56,649 bases of DNA, from the NCBI GenBank assembly GCA_037447655.1, contig JBBHKE010002075.1, forward strand, positions 236,081-292,729, in the 5' to 3' direction. The translations under genes and the position numbers were made by a program. Position 1 is the stretch's first letter; every line of letters begins with the position of its first letter. Under the pieces are notes generated by a model. The model did no database searches and was not told where the DNA came from. It was given only the letters and a program-made list of their open reading frames with translations. The DNA comes from Zygnema cylindricum (Eukaryota; Streptophyta; Zygnematophyceae; Zygnematales; Zygnemataceae). Shown in pieces: positions 46,840-54,934 of the stretch.

Positions 46840-49036
46840 TGGTGTGTCTCCATGTACTTGTGACTTTGGTAAGCTAATTTTTATATTAAGGACTATTCTA
46901 AATACACAATTTTCAAGTGTCCCAATGTGTAACAATGAAATTATTACTTAAAGGTGTGACGATAGTGTACGTCGATGACAATGTCTACATTTTGTGATGA
47001 TGCACATGATTTTGTGTAACTGCTTGTGACATCGCATGTCTTTTCATGACATCGCAAACGTATTACCTTTTAACCTGTGTCATTTCATGTATGAATATGG
47101 GTCAAGTTCCATCAGTTGAAAAATGAGGTAATTCATAGAAAACCGGGACTATCCGTAGCAATTCGTATCGCTTATTTTGTTTTTGTACGTGAAGCAATAT
47201 TACAAAGAATCTTGCCAATACTCTTTGAAAGTCTTGGAGGTAACAGTGACTGTCGGATGTTCTTCCGCGTGGCGTTTGCTTCATTTTTCTCTGTAGCTGC
47301 CAATGTACTTGTAAGAGGAGGGATGGCAGATACAAAAAAAAAAAAAATCATGACACGCTAAACGAATAAGCTACATGTCACAATAGAAAACCAACGTAAA
47401 TAGACAAATTTGTACATGGTATGTACTTTTCAAAATGCAACTGAAAATTAAAAAAGTAATCTCGAAACGATCTTTCGTCGCGCAATTTCTTTCGTCACAC
47501 TATTTCAAACAAAGGATATTTATCATGATCGAAAACAAGAACCCTTAAAAAATGAGCTGGCGTAAAAGACTGCGTTTACAAAGAGTACAAAAGTTTTGTC
47601 GTATTATGTTTTGGTATGCAGGTACATGGTACGCAACTGAAGATTTGAAGTGAAATTTGTCGTTGTGAAGAATTTTAAAAGATATTAAATATCCGGTCAA
47701 AACCTACGTGGTGCCACTCAATGTATAACATGTGGATTACAAACTCTTCGTGATGGAACATCGACTCAATTATCCCGGCCAGTAGAGTTCGCCGTACAAA
47801 TACATAAACGACTTATGGAACTTGACCCTACGATGGGCTTTGCCTTTGTGTAACAGTAATAGGGGATCAAACTTGTGCGTAAATGGGTACGTATTTGTTA
47901 CGAATATAGAGTTATGAATTTGGTACACGTCCGCGAAAGAATCGCACAGTTTGGAGTTGTATTTCAAAAGTTATAGCAATTGGTGTGTTTTTATTTGCGT
48001 TGCTCATTTTGGTTGGTACACATAGATTAATATTCGATTCTTAAAATCTTGAAAGAATCTTCGAATGTAAAGTCTAAACGCAATATCTGTACCAACGGGG
48101 AGAATATTTGTACCAGCGGAGGTAATTAATGACTCGTACAGAGGGCAATGTATTGTGCTATCTAAAATCTCAAAATGCAACGACAAAATTCTTGTCCAAA
48201 AGAGAATTTTTTGTCCAAAATAAAAATTCTTCTAAGTCCATAATTAGCCTAAGTAAGAGCTAAGCTAGGCTTAAATGAAACTAGCCTAAGTCTAGCCTAC
48301 TTTACATGAACGAAACTACTTGAGATGTTGGCCAATAAGCAACCAACATCGTCTGCCGTACACCTAACAAAATCCACCGTCGGAGGGTGAAAACCCTTCC
48401 TATCTACATGTATGCGTGAACCTACATGGGTTCACGACTTAAATGCGCACTAATGAGAAAGCGCCAACGAAACTTCCATTGCATATGTAGTTAGTACGTC
48501 TCGAAAGTACACTTGAGGTGAAAGAAAGAAAACCAACAAAAGCACAAAAGAAAATCGAAAGTACAAGAGAAACCAAAGGTACAAATGAAAATGCGTGTAA
48601 GTTTGCCCCTATCATTTTGTACGACATCTAAACGATATCCGAGGACGTCCCTTTGAATCGTGTTCCTACTCAATAAACAAACAAACACACGAAATTAGTA
48701 TTTGCTCAACAAGTCATGTTCGCCAATAGCGTACACGTCAAAAATAAGTAGATCTCCAATATGATCGAATCTCGCGTGCTATAATTGTGCATCCGTGCAA
48801 AAATTGTGCGTGCATACAACCAACATCATGCGGCGTACAACCGACACGATGCGGCAAGGCAGTGGGTCAAAAATTGCAAGAAGACCTCATGTGGTACATT
48901 TTATGTTTGACGATGACGTAAATTGTACATCTATTTTCCACTTTATATTTATTGTTGTAACTTAAGCGCTACGGTTGTAAGTTTTTAAGCAAAAAGAAAA
49001 AATAAAACCCTTAATTCGGCACGTGGGGACACACTC
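46840..49036. mobile_element. PIF/Harbinger-like element, copy 4 (2.2 kb)
   Basis: Ends TGGTGTGTCTCCATGT and GTGGGGACACACTC with TTA at 46837-46839 and 49037-49039. Its left end matches the right end of copy 1 (TTCAAGTGTCCC and GTGACGAT landmarks), so it is inverted relative to copy 1. The 2.2-kb interior is long enough for a transposase, but I see no intact frame or recognisable DDE or Myb-like domain. Confidence 0.65.
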
Positions 49037-49049
49037 TTACTAATATTAA

Positions 49050-49412
49050 AACGATTTTCGCAATAAAATTTGTAAAATAGCGTTAGTTAGCCATTATAAC
49101 CTTTAAGCTGAGTAACGATATTGTATATAAAAATGTGTTTGACATTTATATATGATACACAATCTTATGAAATAAAAGGAATCATTATGTACGATACACA
49201 ATCGTACGAAATAAAAGGAATCAAAGTCGATGGACTCAAGACTATCCAAACCGTGATTGTTGCTTACAAAATTCATGCCGAAGCGAATGGTTATCTTAGG
49301 AAAAGCGAGACGATGTACAATTCGCAATTTTTAAAAAGACAGAATATAACTCAGTGGTATGTCACCATTGACGTGAGTAGTGCCGCTATTACTGTACCTT
49401 TTAAGACAAAAT
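49050..49412 (-). repeat. Inverted copy of the 41.0-41.65 kb repeat
   Basis: Reverse complement aligns with 41465-41650 (GGCACT, GTCAATG, GTGACAT, CCATTCGCTT, CACGGTTTGGA). It includes a 48-bp tandem duplication (about 49150-49225) that keeps a frame open by chance or descent. Its position mirrors its partner about a centre near 45.4 kb. Confidence 0.6.
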
Positions 49413-49413
49413 T

Positions 49414-50602
49414 CAGAGGTCGCAAACGGTCAACCGACACCGTGATTGACCGTTAACCAACTGCCTGCGCCGAATCCGGAACGGATTCGGTTGCCAAATT
49501 TCGAGGAGCGGGCAGTTTCGGTCGGTTGATTCGCCAAAAAAAAAATGGTTAGTTACGGTCGGTTAACCAAAAATAAAATAAAAAATGAAAATTTTGTACC
49601 TGTCCATACAATCCAACATTATTGTACTTTGTACTCTTTGATATCGTAGATGTACGTGACATCATGATTAGCGTCGCAAATTTGACACTGTAGTAACACT
49701 ATTCATTTCGCAAATCTTAAAGAACGCGACAAAGCGTCGCAAATCTGACACTGTACACCGCCTATCGTTATTAGCGTAAAAGTTTCTTTAGCGTATATAA
49801 ATAATTACCGTGGTTTACGCTAATTAAGAATTTGAAAATTTTGAAAAAAATCACTCATTCTAATTGTTTAATAATTATATTTTGGGTCTTTGAAAAAAAT
49901 AAATGTCGGTCGCAAACATGCTTACACTAATGTAGGTATTAATACAAAATCTTACAAATCGTACACAAATCGTATGTTCACACAGTCGAAACGTGGTTGC
50001 TGGACGGATATGTGCGAACGTGATATTTGACAATCCGATTATATCCCCTTTTTAGAGTGCACATTCTCATGCGTCCGCGGTTACTACAACTCATTAATTA
50101 TACTTTTTCACTTAAAAAGGTACAGTTTTGTACGGTTTGACAGTGACCGTACACCACACTAGTTAAATGATGACGTACTTCCGTTTTGTACGGTACTAAA
50201 AAATTAACCTAATTAGAGTAAACAAAAAAAAAGAACGAACTACGCTAATGGAGAATAAAAAAAAAATGCAGGACGGAATTAGCGTACACTACGCTAATAG
50301 CGATTGGCGGTGTAGTAAAGACTATTCATTTCACAAATCTTAGAGAAAGCGACAAATTGTAATTATTGGCTGATTCATACGTTGTACATTAGTTATTTTT
50401 TTACTTTTTCAGTTAAGGGCGGGCACGGTTAGTCGCGAGAAATAGACTTTCGGTTAACTTTTGTTTTTAAAGACGTCGGTCGGTTAAAGATTAACAATTT
50501 TGGAGCGTGACATAACGCGGTCGGGGGTCGGTTACTCAGATTTTGAAACAAAAAATAACGGTCGGTTTCGGTTATGTAAAATTTTGACTTTTGCGACCTA
50601 TT
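49414..50602. mobile_element. hAT-like element (copy c) with nested MITE
   Basis: Left end CAGAGGTCGCAAACGG. Right end TTTTGCGACCTATTA, a decayed form of the same repeat. The right arm, reverse complemented, matches the left arm of copy b (CCGAAACCGACCGT, TCTGAGTAACCGAC, GTCACGCTCCAAAA). No clean target duplication. It contains the 557-bp MITE at 49756-50312. Confidence 0.65.
49756..50312. mobile_element. TA-target MITE, 557 bp (second copy)
   Basis: Ends CACCGCCTATCGTTATTAG and CTAATAGCGATTGGCGGTG with TA outside both. It is nested in hAT copy c and inverted relative to 43241-43797. Confidence 0.8.
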
Positions 50603-50637
50603 AGACAGATACACGTCGACCACGATGCAAAAATTTG

Positions 50638-51083
50638 GTGTTGTGTATCGGTAAGGATTTGCCGATAACCGATATGGGCCTTTTTTCGGCTAGCCGATAA
50701 TCGATATATCGGTATGGGACGATACCGATAAACGTACGGCCAGTTCACTCAACTGTACGTGTTATTCCCTCCACGCGCCCTACTCACAACCCCTATCTAC
50801 TGAGGTGCCTACCAATCAGATCATTTGTACAAGCTGAAAGTACAGTAGCTGGTATAATATATGTACGGCTTTAGTACAGCCCCATTTAAAACGATGTACC
50901 TTTCACATCCGACGCCACTACTTTGTCCCTTTCTTCCTTGGGATCCACTGAAAACCTGCCACGTGTACTCCGGACAGAAAGTACAGAAAGTACAAATATA
51001 TCGGTAACTCTGACCGTTGGAAAACCGATAACTATCGGTAACGGTGTTATCCCGATAATTTTTTTTCCGATACACAACACTAG
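50638..51083. mobile_element. hAT-like MITE with GTGTTGTGTATCGG ends
   Basis: Left GTGTTGTGTATCGG and right CCGATACACAACAC(TAG), flanked by AAATTTG on both sides (50631-50637 and 51084-51090). The interior is rich in CCGATA/TATCGG words, able to form long hairpins. No frame recognised. A second similar end (AGTGTTGGGTATTGGGTAG) near 51102 has no partner. Confidence 0.6.
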
Positions 51084-51090
51084 AAATTTG

Positions 51091-52048
51091 TGCTAACAGT
51101 AGTGTTGGGTATTGGGTAGTTTCATATCGCGATAATTTCGATATTCGATATATTGAATATCGATCGAGCAAAGTCCTCGATATATCGTACCGCGACCAAC
51201 ATAAGTTATCGCGATATATATGGCAAAAAAAAGCTGTCCGTACAGTTACCGTACATACACCGTACAGGGAAGTACATTATACCGTACGCAAAATCATCGA
51301 CGTTTTGCCGATTCAGCTGTCCCGTATGGATCGGGTAATCGAAGGCCTGGATTTTGCAGTATGGTTTTGTTTTTTTTTTTTTCTCAACACTTTCACATGT
51401 CGATGCCTGACCAATCCACAGCCACTTTCCTTCTGATATTACAATTGTCATTTGTTTTTTCCGTATTTTTAGCCCTTCGATACTTGTAAACTCAACTGCA
51501 GTACCCTCGCTGTACTTTCTTGTTTCTGTTCCGCCACGTATGTATAAAGTCACGTGTGCGCGAAACAAACGTATGTAGCCCGTACCGCTCCAGACAATGG
51601 AATATCCAACGATCAAGCTTGGGCCAAAATTTTATGGATTTGTTACCGCGCCTTCCGATATTCAGCCGATATATGTTGCAATGCCGTACGGAGGGAAGAT
51701 CGTCACCTTCCCCTATTGGCCGTTACTTGAATCCACCCCTACAATTCAAGTACCCCGCACTAAAAAATAATACAAAAGGCGGTCTTTTTAATAACTCCGC
51801 ACTATTAAATATTACAAAAGACGACCGAAAGACGTATTCTAAAGTCCTCACGAGTAAAACGTACATAAGGCGGTCAATTCTAGTCCTTCTCACGTGTAAG
51901 CCGTACAAAAGTCGTTCGGGAAGGTGAAATTTTTCTGTCCTTTCAACACGTCAGAGGGTTCCTTTGCACGTGTGATGAAAAGGTCTTCCACCCTCAAAAT
52001 TCAAAACCCTTATCGACCTATCGATTAAAGATTTTATTTTCTTGAAAT
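51091..52048. other. Upstream region of LRR gene copy 2
   Basis: No gene recognised. The last roughly 150 bp align with the reverse complement of 38840-38900 (AATTCAAAACCC and TTTTACTG/TTTTCTTG before the G-box), so it is the paralogous promoter. It contains further CACGTG cores near 51552, 51892 and 51974. Confidence 0.45.
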
Positions 52049-52060
52049 TGCCACGTGGCG
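52049..52060 (+). promoter_or_regulatory. G-box upstream of LRR gene copy 2
   Basis: TGCCACGTGGCG about 48 bp before the ATG, shared with the paralogue (38820-38831). Conservation between diverged copies suggests a functional bZIP/bHLH site. This is inference, with no expression data. Confidence 0.55.
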
Positions 52061-52107
52061 TTAATTACCATCTTTTTCCCTCTGAGTGACGTGGCGACTT
52101 AGGAGCC

Positions 52108-52204
52108 ATGGCTGCCATCACCATTCTCTCGACATTGCTGATCTTTGCGTGCCACGTGTCACTTATTACAGCAGACTACTACGGACCTATGCCCGAGCCA
52201 GACA
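52108..52204 (+). CDS. LRR gene copy 2, exon 1 (signal peptide)
   Basis: ATG in the context GCCATGG. The hydrophobic stretch ITILSTLLIFACHVSLI is followed by TADYYGP, a plausible signal peptidase site near TA-DYY. It ends GACA|GTAAGT in phase 1. An 'a' from this exon plus 'ag' from exon 2 makes a Lys codon. Confidence 0.82.
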
Positions 52205-54864
52205 GTAAGTCTTCCCCTCCATGCACCTTCGTCCTCTTCTCCGTTTGATGTGTGCAATCGACGTATTCACACGTGCGAAAGTCGCTTCAATTCTATATTT
52301 TGACGCGTATGTCCGTACTATGTCCGTACGGTTGTGCTGCAGAGTCGGCCATGGAGGCGGTGAGGGCGGCCGTCGAGCACAAGGAGAGCTTCCCCGCGAT
52401 CGAGTGTTTCGAAGGAGGATACTACTGGTCGGGTGCGCCCTTTCGATGCGACGATACCGGTCGCGTGTACTCAGTGTGAGTGATTATCGCTGCGTGCACA
52501 CTTTTCTGTGACAAATCCGCTCCGTCGCTTCCTCCCTCCCCCTACATTTCTCTTTACTTCGCACTTAATTCCGCACTATATTCCGCACTTAATTCCGCAC
52601 TTAATTCCGCACTTAATTTCGCACTGAAATTTGACCCTTAGTCGGGTGCACACTTTGTTGCGACGGGCTCTTAAACCGACGCCTGGGCCTTGGCGAGGCT
52701 TAGCAGAGCAGTGGGGGGAGACAGATGGGGGGAGAGAAGAGGGGGGAAGAGAGGAACAAAGGACAGCGTAAGAAAAACATTATGATATGTATGCAATCAA
52801 TTTCGTCCTTTTCTGAAGGGTTAAGAGGGGGCGTGAGGAGAGGGGTGCCGAGGAATTTAAAGAAAAGCCTTTTCAGAGGTAGTGGTGAGGGGAAGCGGAT
52901 CACCCCCACCATGCACGCCCTCCCTTTCTCTCCCCCCCCTCCCATCCCCTTCGTTTCTTCCCCTCCCCCCCCTCAACCCCTCCATCGCCTCGAAACCCCT
53001 CCCCTCCCCCCCCTTCCCCTTCATTTCTCTCTTCCTCCGAGGGAGGGCGATATATCGGGGGGGATGTTTGACAACAGCGGAAGGTGGATGCAAAAAAAAA
53101 TATTTAGCCCTCAATTTTTGAAGGAGAGTCTTATTTATTCTATGAGAAGGAGAGGTGCTGGGCTTGGAAGTGCAGCTGTAGAAGGATATGGGGCAACTCT
53201 TTCATACTTTATTTTTGGTATGGGGGTGGGAGAGAGAGAGAAGGGAGCTTTTTGAGTGAGAAAGTGGGAACTTGTTTGTCAACAAATGGAAAGCTTGAGG
53301 TGAGGAGGGGCAAAGAGACAAGAAGGGGATATTGTTCAACAACTTATGAAACGTATGGGGATGGGAGAAAGAGAAAAGGGAGGTTTTTGAGGAGAATGTG
53401 AGAACATATGGGGGTGGACGGTGCAGATATCTTTACGGTTATCCGAAACTATTGGGGGGGAGCATTGCGCCGGAGATTGGGAACCTAACAAGATTGTCAT
53501 ACTTGTGAGTGATTTTGGAAAGGGGATGTATGCTCTACACAAAAAATAAGCATAAGAATTTGGGTACATGCGTGGTTGTGGTAAAAGGAAAAATGTTTTC
53601 TTTCTTACATTTGATTTTTGTCGGAGTAGAGTTGAAAGTTTCAAACTGTCTCTCGGTTGAATATTGGAATAATTCAATAATACTTTAACATAATAACAAT
53701 AATAATAAGAATAATCAATAAAAATAAAAGAAATTTTGAAAAATGTGAGAGTAACATTCCGATAAATAGTTACAAACATAATCATAATTATGAGAAAATC
53801 ATATCATTAATTGTAATAATTCATATCAAAAAAACGATCAACTATAAACACAGAAACATGTAATTCCTAATAATATGAAATAATAATGACCTATAAATAC
53901 GACTAGTAAAACATAAAGATCTAATGTAAAAATCGAAATTGTCATTTGTAACCTTCATTATTCTAAAAATTAGGGCTCACCTTCGAAAGTTAAACGGAAA
54001 CAAGGAGAGGGGATGCATGTAAACAAATGCGATAGTGTTTTTGAAAAATGTAAACTGAATGTTTTTTTTCCTTCGATATTTGTTTAGTTTAAGTGTTTCC
54101 TTTTCATGATAGGTCTTATGGATGTTTATTACCACAGAGATCTATCTTACAACCAAATGACTGGAAGCATTCCATCGTCCATCGGTCAACTGACATTGCT
54201 TTATGAATTGTAAGACACATGACACTATGGCTGTGTTACGCATAAAAAGTAGACCAAATGCAAATGATTTGCTATGAAAATAGTTCACTAGTCAATTAAT
54301 TTCGAAGTTTACTACGAATAGAATTTTCACTTTTAAACTTAATTTTATTTATATTTTTATGGAAGGAAACATATATTTAAAAATTTGCGTGACTTGATGG
54401 TGGAAAAAAAGAAGGGAGGGGGGCCGGGTGGGTAAGAGAGAGAGGCGAAAATAGAGGGAGAAGAGAGAAAGAGGGAGAGGGTGGGAGAGGGGGAAGAGGG
54501 GGGAGTGGTGGGGTGGAAGAGGAGGAGGGAGAGGAGAGGGGGATGGAGGAAGAAAAGGAGAGAGGAAAAAAACGGAGAGAGAGATTGGGAAAAGGAGAGA
54601 GGCGGAGGGAGAGGGGGAGGAGGAAAAGAGTGAGAGAGGGGGAAGGTGAGCGAGAGGGGGGAGGGGGGTGGGAGAGTGCGAGTGGGAGAGGGGAGGGTGT
54701 AGAGGGGGAGGAGTGGGGACGAGAGAGAGAGAGGGGAAGAGGGGCAGAGGGGCCGAGAAGGAGAGTTAGAGGGAGGGAGGAAAGGGGAGGACGAGGTAGA
54801 GGGAGAGAGGAAAAGGAGGGGGAGGTGGAGGAAGGGGAGGAGGGGGGGGGGGGGGGGGGGGGGG

Positions 54865-54934
<70 letters not shown>

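Noticed and set aside
47102-48688. Possible transposase in the 2.2-kb Harbinger-like copy
   Set aside because: Short frames on both strands only, with no recognisable DDE or DNA-binding motif.
49121-49456. Repeat-containing 111-codon frame with YDTQSYEIKGI twice
   Set aside because: It is the inverted copy of a non-coding repeat (41.5 kb) plus a 48-bp tandem duplication, running into a transposon end; homologous copies are not open.
52725-53255. 176-codon plus-strand frame
   Set aside because: It lies in intron 2 of LRR copy 2, is rich in purine/pyrimidine tract residues, and its homologues at 38 kb and 9 kb do not keep it open.
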